Positions 1-8,500 of a DNA stretch of 64,000 nt are shown here, one piece after another. Under the pieces are notes generated by a model, which made no database searches, was not told the DNA's origin, and was given only the letters and a program-made list of their open reading frames with translations. Location: the NCBI RefSeq assembly GCF_045062745.1, contig NZ_JBJGED010000023.1:1-64000 (forward strand), written 5' to 3'. How positions within the stretch are numbered: the first letter of the stretch is position 1; the number at the start of each line of letters is the position of its first letter. The stretch comes from Paenibacillus_AA sp045062745. GTDB taxonomy: Bacteria > Bacillota > Bacilli > Paenibacillales > NBRC-103111. Position numbers and translations under genes: made by a program.

Positions 1-194
1 TCGAAACAGCAACCGAATATATCTTCACCGTGACGGATGGAACGGAAGAAAACACGTTCATATATCCATTCGGTAAACAACCGCTTGCTGGCGTGACCTT
101 GGCAGATCATCAACAATCATGCAAACGAGAAGCTATTCTGCTAGCTCAATATGAGATCGATCAGAAGCAACCTCCGACACCGATCAATATCTAA
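1..194 (+). CDS. 3' end of an unidentified prophage protein (partial)
   Basis: An open frame enters from the left edge (first full codon at base 3) and ends at TAA 192-194, giving the last 63 residues. The tail is hydrophilic and ends QKQPPTPINI. It precedes the scaffold and capsid genes, so a head or packaging protein is likely from position alone. I recognise no family. About 100 non-coding bases separate it from the next start. Confidence 0.6.
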   Translation, partial: ETATEYIFTVTDGTEENTFIYPFGKQPLAGVTLADHQQSCKREAILLAQYEIDQKQPPTPINI

Positions 195-293
195 CTAACG
201 AACTTCGATAGTCAACATCAGGCCCTTGGTGAGAATCTGGGGGCCTACTTGTATTACAATCAGCGCCTACCACAGCGCGAAAGGAGAACTACC

Positions 294-1070
294 ATGGAAG
301 AACAAGTCACCAACCATAGTGACGTGATCGAAACACCAATAGAATCGACAAATACAGAGGCAGCACCCACAGAGGTTACCACACCACCAGTGGAGCAGCC
401 GAAGGGCATTACGGTCAAGTACAACAAAGAAGAGAAGTTCGTGACCGAGGATGAGATCCCGCAATGGGTTCAGAAGGGCCTCAACTATGACAAAGTGTCA
501 GAGAGAGCCAAGCAAGCTGAAAACTATCAACAAAGCTTAGACCGTATAGCCAAGTTCTACGGGTACGAATCACATGATGATTACATGAAGGCGCTGGATG
601 AAGCCGAAACGCAGCGGCAAATTGAGGCCGAAGCGAGGCGCTTGGGCGTGGACCCGTCTGTCATCCAAGAGTACGTGCAGCCGATGAAAACCGAAGTGCA
701 AACGCTGAAACAACAGCTCGAACAGTACAAAAATGCCGAAATCATGAAAATGATCGAAGCCGAAGAAGCAGATATCCGCAAAGATGACCCGGGCTATGAT
801 CAAATCAAGGATCAGGTACACGGCCTCGCCATGCAGCGCGGGCTAAAGGTGTCGGAAGCGTATATCTTGCTGACGCATTCAAAGAAAGTCGAGCAAGCCA
901 AGCTCCAAGCGGAGCAAGAAGCGATAACGAAACTCAAACAAAACGCCGACACCTCTACGGGCGCGCTAGGGGCCGATGCGCCGGAAGAAAAGACTGGGTA
1001 TCTCAACATGACCCCGGCAGAGCGTAGGGCCTTCCGAGAGCGCGTGAAGCGTGGAGAAGTGGTCATCTAA
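294..1070 (+). CDS. Phage scaffold-like protein
   Basis: 258 residues. The start at 294 is preceded by AAGGAG at 281-286; an in-frame ATG at 249 has no SD. The first 40 residues are acidic and rich in Thr/Pro/Glu. The middle (about 75-225) is a charged, Gln/Glu/Lys-rich predicted coiled coil. The C-terminus is basic (TPAERRAFRERVKRGE). This layout and the position directly before the major capsid gene fit a scaffolding protein that guides procapsid assembly. Function is inferred from context and composition, not from a recognised motif. Confidence 0.6.
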   Translation: MEEQVTNHSDVIETPIESTNTEAAPTEVTTPPVEQPKGITVKYNKEEKFVTEDEIPQWVQKGLNYDKVSERAKQAENYQQSLDRIAKFYGYESHDDYMKALDEAETQRQIEAEARRLGVDPSVIQEYVQPMKTEVQTLKQQLEQYKNAEIMKMIEAEEADIRKDDPGYDQIKDQVHGLAMQRGLKVSEAYILLTHSKKVEQAKLQAEQEAITKLKQNADTSTGALGADAPEEKTGYLNMTPAERRAFRERVKRGEVVI

Positions 1071-1086
1071 AGGAGATGGGTAAACA

Positions 1087-2049
1087 ATGGCAACAAATGT
1101 ACAAGGGTATAATCCTACATCGGGCGTAAATGCCCTAACTGCGGAGCAACACACATACTTTCAGGACGCAATGCTTGAGCGTCTGATCCCCGAGCTGCAA
1201 TGGACCAAATACGGCGACAAAAAGCCAATCCCGAAGCGTAAGGGTGCGACTACCAACTTCCGCCGCCTGAACAGTTTGAACGTTGTAACAACAGCCATTA
1301 CCGAAGGTGTAACGCCGGATGGGGTGGACCTGTCGATCACACCGGTAAATGCTACGGTACAAGAGTACGGCAACTGGACCAAAATTTCCGAGTTCATCAA
1401 CATGACCGGCTTCGATCCGCTTTTGACCGAAGTCTCCGAGTTGATGGGTGAAAACGCGGGGGAGTCCATTGACATCATTGTGCGTGACATTCTCGCAGCA
1501 GGTTCGAATGTGGTTTACGCCAACGGAAAGACGGCGCGTAACCTGGTGGCGGCTGCCGATAAAATCACGGCTGCAGACATTCTGAAAGTGCGCCGCGCCC
1601 TGAAACGGGCCAAAGTAAAGCCGATCAAACTGCCAGGTGGGGGGACCGGATACGTATCTCTGATCCACACCGATGTGGCGATGGACTTGATGCAAACGTC
1701 GGAATGGATCAGCCAAAACACGTACGTGGATACGAAGAACCGTGAGGAGGGTATTCTTGGCAAACTCTACGGGATTTACTTCGTTGAAGTGGATAACGGT
1801 GTTAAGTTTGCCGGCGCAGGTGCATCGAGCGCAGACGTTTTCGGTACGATTTTCCTCGGTCGCGGAGCTTACGGTATCCCTGACATTGAGGGCAGCGTAA
1901 AGCCTGAAATCATCGTTCATCCTGCCGGTTCTGCGGGTTCTGCCGATCCGCTCAACCAGTTCAATACGGTCGCTTGGAAATGCGCATTTACGGCGGTTCG
2001 CTTGCAGGAACTCGCTATCGTACGATACGAAAGTGGCGCATCTGCTTAA
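1087..2049 (+). CDS. Major capsid protein, N4-gp56 family
   Basis: 320 residues with SD AAAGGAGATGG before the ATG. It begins with a Gly/Asn-rich stretch, then a helix (TYFQDAMLERLIPELQW) and a basic linker (KPIPKRKGATTNFRR). Next comes ITEGVTPDG and a long alpha/beta body with a late RGAYGIPDIEG segment. This pattern is characteristic of N4-gp56 type HK97-fold capsids. It would form the icosahedral head shell. The preceding scaffold-like gene supports the call. Family assignment is by remembered pattern; no search was run. Confidence 0.8.
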   Translation: MATNVQGYNPTSGVNALTAEQHTYFQDAMLERLIPELQWTKYGDKKPIPKRKGATTNFRRLNSLNVVTTAITEGVTPDGVDLSITPVNATVQEYGNWTKISEFINMTGFDPLLTEVSELMGENAGESIDIIVRDILAAGSNVVYANGKTARNLVAAADKITAADILKVRRALKRAKVKPIKLPGGGTGYVSLIHTDVAMDLMQTSEWISQNTYVDTKNREEGILGKLYGIYFVEVDNGVKFAGAGASSADVFGTIFLGRGAYGIPDIEGSVKPEIIVHPAGSAGSADPLNQFNTVAWKCAFTAVRLQELAIVRYESGASA

Positions 2050-2104
2050 ACCAATTCAAACGGGGAGGGCTTAGGCTCTCCCTGAACTTTAGGAGGGTTT
2101 ACCT

Positions 2105-2443
2105 ATGGCACGTGGTGTGAGAACCGAAGAAATGGATTTGACCGAAGATACCGTTAAAGTGGAACCGTCGCTCGAACGCGAAGCGGAGATGTCCGCACGA
2201 AGCGCAGCGAAGCAATTAAAGGCCATGCCGAAGAAAACCATCTTCATCCCGATTGACCCGCTGAACCCTGACGATAAGGTTGCGGTTGTAGGATTTAACG
2301 GCGTATTCTACACAATCCCTCGAGATCAGGAGTTTGAAGTACCGGAAGCCGTGTACGAGATCTGGAAGGACTCTGAGCGCCGGACGCGTGAAGTTTATAA
2401 GCGAGTCGATGAAAGCACAAGAAAAGAAGTACGCGTGGTGTAG
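2105..2443 (+). CDS. Small phage structural protein of unknown function
   Basis: 112 residues, SD AGGAGGGTTTACCT before ATG 2105. The N-terminal half is acidic and polar. Residues about 40-75 form a compact stretch (TIFIPIDPLNPDDKVAVVGFNGVFY) that looks like a small beta domain, followed by a charged helix. Its place between the capsid and adaptor-like genes suggests a head-completion or head-decoration role. I do not recognise a family. Confidence 0.6.
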   Translation: MARGVRTEEMDLTEDTVKVEPSLEREAEMSARSAAKQLKAMPKKTIFIPIDPLNPDDKVAVVGFNGVFYTIPRDQEFEVPEAVYEIWKDSERRTREVYKRVDESTRKEVRVV

Positions 2444-2493
2444 GGGGTGGACGACAAGTTCGCCTCCTTTTTTTATATATGGAGGTGTCAAGC

Positions 2494-3087
2494 ATGGGCA
2501 TGAGCCTGCAGCAAATCTTGGATGAAATCAAAGAGCGGTACCCCGCTGCCCAATCGCTTGCGGACAGCAGCATTATCCGCAAAATCAACAATCTGCAAGC
2601 AGAGTTATTTCGCACGATTCACAAGCCGATTGTATCCGATACGCGGGATATCATCGCAAATACGTTTGAGTATGCTATCAGTTATTCCCCCTCTAAAATC
2701 ACGGGTGTGATCGTCGATGGTACCGAGATTTACGAGCGCAACGCCAAAGGCAGTGATGTGCCGCAAAGTCATTTTTACTACTTCGCGGAGAATAAGCTGT
2801 GCCTCTACCCCACACCACCCGAAGACATATCGGACGGCATGACTGTGTTTCACTTTCAGGAACCCTATATTCTATCTACCGGTGACACCGGACGCCTCCC
2901 GGACTTCGACCCGGATTTTCATATGATGCTTGTATATGGCACGATCGTGTCCATCACGGAAGTATTCCGAGGAGACATGCGGGATGCCTTCGTTTCAAGT
3001 TACAACGACCTCGAGCGGGAATTTTTAAAGGCCCAAGAAAAGGCGGAATATCATGTTATTCAAGATGTATGGGGGGTGTTCCCTTGA
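2494..3087 (+). CDS. Phage head-tail adaptor-like protein
   Basis: 197 residues. Start chosen at ATG 2494 because GGAGGTG at 2481-2487 precedes it; the in-frame ATG at 2479 overlaps that SD. It opens with helices (LQQILDEIKERYPAAQSLADSSIIRKINNLQAELFRTI). A beta-rich middle contains the acidic proline segment LYPTPPEDISDGMTV, and a terminal helix follows. This resembles ring-forming adaptor proteins of short-tailed phages. The stop overlaps the next start (TTGA at 3084-3087). Role inferred from shape and position. Confidence 0.5.
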   Translation: MGMSLQQILDEIKERYPAAQSLADSSIIRKINNLQAELFRTIHKPIVSDTRDIIANTFEYAISYSPSKITGVIVDGTEIYERNAKGSDVPQSHFYYFAENKLCLYPTPPEDISDGMTVFHFQEPYILSTGDTGRLPDFDPDFHMMLVYGTIVSITEVFRGDMRDAFVSSYNDLEREFLKAQEKAEYHVIQDVWGVFP

Positions 3088-4700
3088 GCACGGTAAAAGA
3101 GTTAATTGCATGGCAGCGGGCCAACGTAGAAAGTATCGATCCGGCGAAGGGAATCATCAACGTTCGGGAGTACGGCGCGAAAGGTGACGGCATCCAAGAC
3201 GACACCGCCTACATTCAACAGGCAGTCGATCGAAACAGCGATGGCGAGGGGGCGGTGATCTGGTTCCCAGCGGGCGGCACATACAAAATCACCGGACCGA
3301 TCCACATGTACGACAATACCGTAATTTGGGGATACGGCGCGACGCTCCTAGCAGGTACGGGCTTCAACGCAATCGGGAATGGGATGTTAAGCAACATCTC
3401 CGGCAACTACTTATCACCAACTTTCACTTATACGGCATCGAAAAACATATCGGTGTACGGGTTGACGTTCAAATCGGAAAATAAGCTCAGTCAGGCGGTT
3501 CAGTCGTACCCTTTTGTTATCTACAGCGCGGCCCCCGCAGTGTTTACAGGCGTACACATCCAGGACGTTAGCATCATTGACCTCTACGGCGGCGGGATTC
3601 TCTTATTCGAAGCCCGGAACGTATTTGTCAGCAACTACACCTGCACGGGGTACCGGACGGACGGAGCATTGGCGTGGGGGGGTGGCATTAACTTTTGGGG
3701 CGTTCAAGACGCCATCATCGACAACTTCATTATCAAAGACAGCGATACCCCAGGATGGCACGGAGTCATCGTGTCCGAGTGGGATTCCGGCCCCGAAAAT
3801 GTGATCATATCAAACGGTTTGATTCAGAACGTTGACGGGGATGGGATTAGCTGCGAATCCCCGCACTTCCCAGGAAGAAACGTTTCTATTGACAACGTGT
3901 TCATAAAGGACATCCCGGCACATGCAATTCACGTTACGGGTGGACCGTTTTATATCAGCAATATCACCATGGAGAATGTCGATTATGCGATCTATGCTGA
4001 TAACGGATTCCGCGCCGAAGTGTATATCGACAAACTGATGGTAACAAACAGTAATAGCACTACAAACGCGGTCATCCATCACAACTCAGGAAATGACACG
4101 TCCATCTGGCACATTCGAAATTGCCGATTCCAAACCATTTCTTACCGCGCATTAGATCTTTTCCTGTTTAAGGAACTTATCATCGAAAGCCTTCAAATTT
4201 TGACCGTACAAGATAGGGCCATAAGCATTGCATCGAACGCCAATGCAAGGATTATTGCGATGCGTGACATTGAAATTGTGGATCCGGGGCAAAAGGGTGG
4301 TGTTGACTATACCATCAACATCAACGACGATACAGCCGCAACCCATATCGAAGGCGTCATCATCCGTTTCACAGGGGCAACTAAAACAAACTTTGGCATT
4401 GGACTCTGGCTTCAACCAAAACTGCTGTTGAAACAAGTCTATATGGACGCTTGCGGTACAGCTAGGTATGCAGTCAACCGTGCTTCGTTATACAGCGCAT
4501 CTCAGATTGATTATCAAATCGAAAGCATCGAAAATAATGTAAAAATCGTGCGAGGCTCTTCAGCCCCTGCATCAGGAAACTGGGACCGGGGAGACACCTA
4601 CTATACCACCACGCCATCGGCTGGCGGGAAAATTGGTTCGGTTTGCACGGCATCCGGCGCGCCCGGTACGTGGAAACCATTCGGAGCCATTGATGCATAA
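3084..4700 (+). CDS. Tailspike with pectate-lyase-like beta-helix
   Basis: 538 residues from a TTG start at 3084, with GGGGGGTG at 3071-3078 as SD; the in-frame ATG at 3069 lies upstream of that SD. The N-terminal motif NVREYGAKGDGIQDDTAYIQ is the signature of Pectate_lyase_3 tailspikes. A long parallel beta-helix follows, seen as repeated short strands such as NVIISNGLIQNVDGDGI. The C-terminal region carries a Gly/Ser/Thr-rich cap. In phages such proteins bind and often cleave surface polysaccharide. No catalytic residues can be assigned by eye. Confidence 0.8.
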   Translation: MSTVKELIAWQRANVESIDPAKGIINVREYGAKGDGIQDDTAYIQQAVDRNSDGEGAVIWFPAGGTYKITGPIHMYDNTVIWGYGATLLAGTGFNAIGNGMLSNISGNYLSPTFTYTASKNISVYGLTFKSENKLSQAVQSYPFVIYSAAPAVFTGVHIQDVSIIDLYGGGILLFEARNVFVSNYTCTGYRTDGALAWGGGINFWGVQDAIIDNFIIKDSDTPGWHGVIVSEWDSGPENVIISNGLIQNVDGDGISCESPHFPGRNVSIDNVFIKDIPAHAIHVTGGPFYISNITMENVDYAIYADNGFRAEVYIDKLMVTNSNSTTNAVIHHNSGNDTSIWHIRNCRFQTISYRALDLFLFKELIIESLQILTVQDRAISIASNANARIIAMRDIEIVDPGQKGGVDYTININDDTAATHIEGVIIRFTGATKTNFGIGLWLQPKLLLKQVYMDACGTARYAVNRASLYSASQIDYQIESIENNVKIVRGSSAPASGNWDRGDTYYTTTPSAGGKIGSVCTASGAPGTWKPFGAIDA

Positions 4701-4712
4701 GGAGGGGATCGC

Positions 4713-6122
4713 GTGAATCCATGGCCGAAAATTCAGCAACGGCCGGCTACGGTGCAGCGAGAGTTCAGGGGCACAGATAAACGGGATGCGTTCAGCATCG
4801 GCGGCGCGTTTGCCTCGGACATGAAGAATCTGACCAGTAGTCAATACCCAGCGCTCACAGTGAGGCCGGGATATACGGTGTTGGGCGCAGCGATCGGAAC
4901 AAAGGTGCTTGGACTCGGCGTCTGGAAGGACACGGAGTTACACGCGGTGTTCAATGACGGTACGTGGAGGAAATGGACCGGCAGCGCATGGACAACGCTC
5001 GCAAGCGGACTCTCGACCACCGCAGAGGCGTATTTCACCAATTTCCAAGGCGCATTCACGGACATTAACCTCATCATGGCCAATGGCGTAGACGCAGTGA
5101 AGAAGTATGACGGGACCACGGTGTCTAACCTTCTCAATGCGCCAGCGAACGCCAAGTACATTACCACCTTCCAGAATCGCCTATGGGTATCGCTAGGCAA
5201 GGAAATCCGGGCGTCTTCGCTCGACAATGGCGAAGAATGGTCCGTGTTCACCGATGATTCCAAGTCATTCGGCAAGGATATCGAATCTCCACAAGGGGAG
5301 ATGATAAACGGCCTGTTTGGGGAACTGAACAAACTGACGATCAGCTTTCCCAACTCCATTCGTAAACTCATGGGAAGCGTTCCCTCCGACTTCAACGATC
5401 AGAACGTATCGCAGACGCTCGGTATAACGAATAACCGGTCCGCGGTCACACTAGACGGTACCATGTACCTGTTCAACCCGAGCGGACTATACAGTTACGG
5501 GGGTGGTATCAGTCCAGATAAATCGTTCTCGCAAGCCGTGCAGTATTACCCGGACAATTCCAATGCTATAGCAAGAGGGCAATCCGCTGCCGGAAGCGAT
5601 GGCAAGAACCTTTACTTCTCAATACCGGTAGAGAGCTCGAGCGCACCTGACACGATAATTGAGTACGACAACCAGAACCGTACCTGGAACGTCTGGAATG
5701 ACCTCTCAGCCCTTCATTTCACCAAGATGGGGAATGATCTATATATAGGTGATGCAAGCGGCAGAGTGCTGAAAATGGGCGGCACAAGCGACAATGGAAC
5801 CGCCATTAACTGGCATTGGGTGAGCAAGGTGTTCACAGCTCCGTCTATGGCGCAGGTTATTCGTTGGCTGAGCATGTGGATCACGGTATCACTTCCGGTC
5901 GGCAGCACCATGAACGTGTATCTGAGCAAGCAACCAACGGGAGATGATACGTGGGAGTCTGTGGGCTCCATAACGGCCTCTAGCAGCCTTCAGAAGCGTT
6001 CGATATACGTACAGTCCAGTAAGGTCGTAAACGCCACGCAGATGCGCTTTATGATCGCTGGAACAGGTCCGGTTACGATACATGAGGTGTCGTTCGAACA
6101 GGATCAGTTGCCGCTTAGATAG
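4713..6122 (+). CDS. Beta-propeller-like tail/DNA-stabilisation protein
   Basis: 469 residues from GTG 4713 after AAGGAGGGGATC. It contains repeated strand-rich blades with aromatic turns (WRKWTGSAWTTLASG, RTWNVWNDLS). SYGGGIS and IGDASGRVLKMGG turns precede a C-terminal jelly-roll-like segment. P22-type packaged-DNA stabilisation proteins and podovirus nozzle proteins have this propeller layout. It follows the tailspike directly. The fold is inferred from repeat pattern; the exact tail role is uncertain. Confidence 0.55.
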   Translation: MNPWPKIQQRPATVQREFRGTDKRDAFSIGGAFASDMKNLTSSQYPALTVRPGYTVLGAAIGTKVLGLGVWKDTELHAVFNDGTWRKWTGSAWTTLASGLSTTAEAYFTNFQGAFTDINLIMANGVDAVKKYDGTTVSNLLNAPANAKYITTFQNRLWVSLGKEIRASSLDNGEEWSVFTDDSKSFGKDIESPQGEMINGLFGELNKLTISFPNSIRKLMGSVPSDFNDQNVSQTLGITNNRSAVTLDGTMYLFNPSGLYSYGGGISPDKSFSQAVQYYPDNSNAIARGQSAAGSDGKNLYFSIPVESSSAPDTIIEYDNQNRTWNVWNDLSALHFTKMGNDLYIGDASGRVLKMGGTSDNGTAINWHWVSKVFTAPSMAQVIRWLSMWITVSLPVGSTMNVYLSKQPTGDDTWESVGSITASSSLQKRSIYVQSSKVVNATQMRFMIAGTGPVTIHEVSFEQDQLPLR

Positions 6123-6133
6123 GAGGGTGTAGA

Positions 6134-6793
6134 ATGGGGAATTATACGTCCATTCCAGTAGAACCGAAGGGAACCAAGACGCTGGAAGAATGGGTTAATC
6201 ATATTGCGAACGTTGTCGCTATGAATCAGGAAGAGATTGAGAACCTACTAGGCGGTAGACTCAGTTCCCTGAACATCCGCGAGTTGACGGCTGATAAGAT
6301 CGTAACCGGCACGCTTTTAGCCGCTCTAGTAACCATCGCATCCAGCCTTACCGGACAACGAGTGGTCATAGATGATTCTGGATTGCACACTTATGATGAG
6401 TTTGGAATAGAGCGCCTGACCATAGGCACGGCACCGGTAAAAGGAGTAAAAGCTATCACCGGACGGGATGCGACAGGAATCGCGCAGAGTGTCTATGCCT
6501 ATGATACAGAGACGGTAGATGGCGCTGTGAGAACAGGGCAATATATTACCGCGCATGGAGCATACTTATTGCTGGAATCTAGTGGATCATTTCGAATGCA
6601 AGATTCAGCGGGGCGAGGAATTCGTGCAGCAGGAACTCGACCTGAAGTAAATGACGGCTTCGGATGGTCACCCATAGCAAAAAAATCAGAAGTAGATGCA
6701 AAAGCGAACGCATTTACTGGTTTTACTGGTTCTTTTAGTACAGGCACACAGACTATAAATGTATCAAATGGCATCATAACGTCTGTCGTTTAG
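6134..6793 (+). CDS. Phage tail fibre/spike-associated protein
   Basis: 219 residues, SD AGGAGGGTGTAGA before ATG. The N-terminus (TLEEWVNHIANVVAMNQEEIENLL) is a helical region. Next comes the motif NIRELTADKIVTGTL, common in phage collar and fibre proteins with trimeric beta-prism shafts. A Gly-rich C-terminus ends TGSFSTGTQTINVSNGIITSVV. A trimeric structural protein at the tail tip or neck is likely. Confidence is limited because the specific partner is not visible. Confidence 0.5.
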   Translation: MGNYTSIPVEPKGTKTLEEWVNHIANVVAMNQEEIENLLGGRLSSLNIRELTADKIVTGTLLAALVTIASSLTGQRVVIDDSGLHTYDEFGIERLTIGTAPVKGVKAITGRDATGIAQSVYAYDTETVDGAVRTGQYITAHGAYLLLESSGSFRMQDSAGRGIRAAGTRPEVNDGFGWSPIAKKSEVDAKANAFTGFTGSFSTGTQTINVSNGIITSVV

Positions 6794-6803
6794 GGGGTGT
6801 CCT

Positions 6804-7004
6804 ATGTCAATTCAGGATTACGAGGTTCTCTATAATCTACTATTCATCGTGATTCTCATTTTTGTGTGCAGTATGGGCAGCTTATTCACGGTATGGTTGT
6901 ATAGAAAGAGTTTGATATACTGGCTATTCTCGACAATTTACTTTGTTGGAATCACCTTTCTAACGATCACAATATGGTACTTTACCATAGGATTTGCAGT
7001 TTAG
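6804..7004 (+). CDS. Small two-helix membrane protein
   Basis: 66 residues, with GGGGGTGTCCT before ATG 6804. Two hydrophobic segments (about 10-31 and 38-64) are separated by WLYRKS. It overlaps nothing and is followed at once by a terminator. It sits inside the virion gene module rather than with the lysis genes. A second holin-like or membrane role is possible but unsupported. Confidence 0.55.
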   Translation: MSIQDYEVLYNLLFIVILIFVCSMGSLFTVWLYRKSLIYWLFSTIYFVGITFLTITIWYFTIGFAV

Positions 7005-7026
7005 GTCTCGAGAGAGGCCTTTTTTA
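7003..7026 (+). terminator. Rho-independent terminator within the late module
   Basis: AGGTCTC pairs with GAGGCCT (one G-U) around a GAGA loop, followed by a T run. It overlaps the stop codon of the small membrane protein gene. It may reduce read-through into the ejection-protein genes. Confidence 0.65.
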
Positions 7027-7048
7027 TTTACTCCAAAGGGGTGAAACG

Positions 7049-8494
7049 ATGGCAATCGATAACAAATACGGATACCGCGCCTACTTGCGAGACAAAGGAT
7101 TCAAGGACGATGAAATCACGTATGATACGGGTCAAAACGCAGTCCTAGCACGCGGGAAGTTCTTCGGCAATGCAACGCCGGAGGCCGATGGGTCCACATA
7201 TAATTCGCGGGGAAACCTGGATGCGATGTTTAAAGCCTATCAAGCGTCGAACATGCCGAGCTATACGGACCGCACGAACACGCTGCTGAACAAAGCGGAG
7301 GAGCGCCTAAATCAACCGCGAACGCCGTTTCAATACAACGCGCAAGCCGATCCGCTCTATCAGAACGCATTACAAGCCGCACAAGCGGGGGCAGCCACGC
7401 AACAGGGGAATACATTGGCGAAACTCCGGGCGATGGGTCAGGGTAAGTCTTCGTATTCGGAAGGCGTCGCGAACCAGATCGGGCAACAGGCTGTAGCGGA
7501 CGTGAACTCGAGAGTGCTGCCGGAACTCACTCGACAAGCGTATCAACGTTATATCGATGAGCAGACCGCAGACCGCCAGAATTTTGGCGATACGGTGCAA
7601 TTGGCAGGGGTGTACAACAACCTGGGGCAGCAGGATAAAGACAATGCGTACCGTGACAACGTATTCGGGGAGCAGAAGAAGCAAAACAACCTTGACGCTG
7701 CTCTTCGAGTCGGTCAGCAATTGGGCCGCGTGATTCAGCCGAAAGAGGATTACAGCAATCTGTTCAACCAGACGGATGCACCTCTCAGTCTCCAAGGGCA
7801 AGAAGCAGCGGACCAAGCCGCACAGAGATCGCTTCAAAATGCATGGATGGCTGCTGAACAAATTGGCACCGTAACCCCGGAACTTTCGGCACTAACAGGG
7901 CTACCGGTAGGGACCTCGACGCTACAAGCACGACAGGTTGCATCATCTATCGCCAATGCTAGTGCCGACAATGCACGGGCAGATTCGGCGGATAAGAGGG
8001 CAGCAACATCGGCGGAACAAGGCCGCTTAATGGATATCTGGAGAGCTACAGGGAAGGCACCTGCTGGGATTCCGGGGGTAGCACAAGGAACGCCTTACGG
8101 CGGTCAAGGGAAGAGTAATTTTGACGAGGAGAAGCGCGGGTTAGTCGATGCATTACGAGGTGGTCAATTATCACCATCTCAAGCCTATATGCAGATCGGT
8201 GAAGATCAAAAACTCGGGTTCTATACGCCGGAAGAAGCGAACCAACTCCGGGCGATGGTCGAAACGCTTTCCCCTTCCGTATCCCGACCGCCAGAGCTAA
8301 CCAGCGAACAGCGGCAGCAAGTCGAGAATCCGCCTAGCCAAAGGGAATTAGAACACCTGTATAAAGAGCAAGGACAAGGGAAACCAATGCTGGATTGGAT
8401 GGCATGGTATCGAGATCCGAACGGTAGAATCGGCGGTGTAGACTTCGACACATGGTCACGAGTAAGCGGTCCACGACTTGGAGCGAGGAAGTGA
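7049..8494 (+). CDS. Alpha-helical phage virion protein, probable internal/ejection protein
   Basis: 481 residues; start at ATG 7049 behind AAAGGGGTG. It is hydrophilic and helical, unusually rich in Gln and Ala (for example ALQAAQAGAATQQGN and VANQIGQQAVADVNSR). No transmembrane segment is evident. The C-terminus carries WMAWYRDPNGRIGGVDFDTW. Gln/Ala-rich proteins between tail and lysis genes in podoviruses are often internal core or ejection proteins. It lies 6 bases before the 1214-residue gene. Function is inferred from composition and neighbours. Confidence 0.5.
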   Translation: MAIDNKYGYRAYLRDKGFKDDEITYDTGQNAVLARGKFFGNATPEADGSTYNSRGNLDAMFKAYQASNMPSYTDRTNTLLNKAEERLNQPRTPFQYNAQADPLYQNALQAAQAGAATQQGNTLAKLRAMGQGKSSYSEGVANQIGQQAVADVNSRVLPELTRQAYQRYIDEQTADRQNFGDTVQLAGVYNNLGQQDKDNAYRDNVFGEQKKQNNLDAALRVGQQLGRVIQPKEDYSNLFNQTDAPLSLQGQEAADQAAQRSLQNAWMAAEQIGTVTPELSALTGLPVGTSTLQARQVASSIANASADNARADSADKRAATSAEQGRLMDIWRATGKAPAGIPGVAQGTPYGGQGKSNFDEEKRGLVDALRGGQLSPSQAYMQIGEDQKLGFYTPEEANQLRAMVETLSPSVSRPPELTSEQRQQVENPPSQRELEHLYKEQGQGKPMLDWMAWYRDPNGRIGGVDFDTWSRVSGPRLGARK

Positions 8495-8500
8495 TAACGC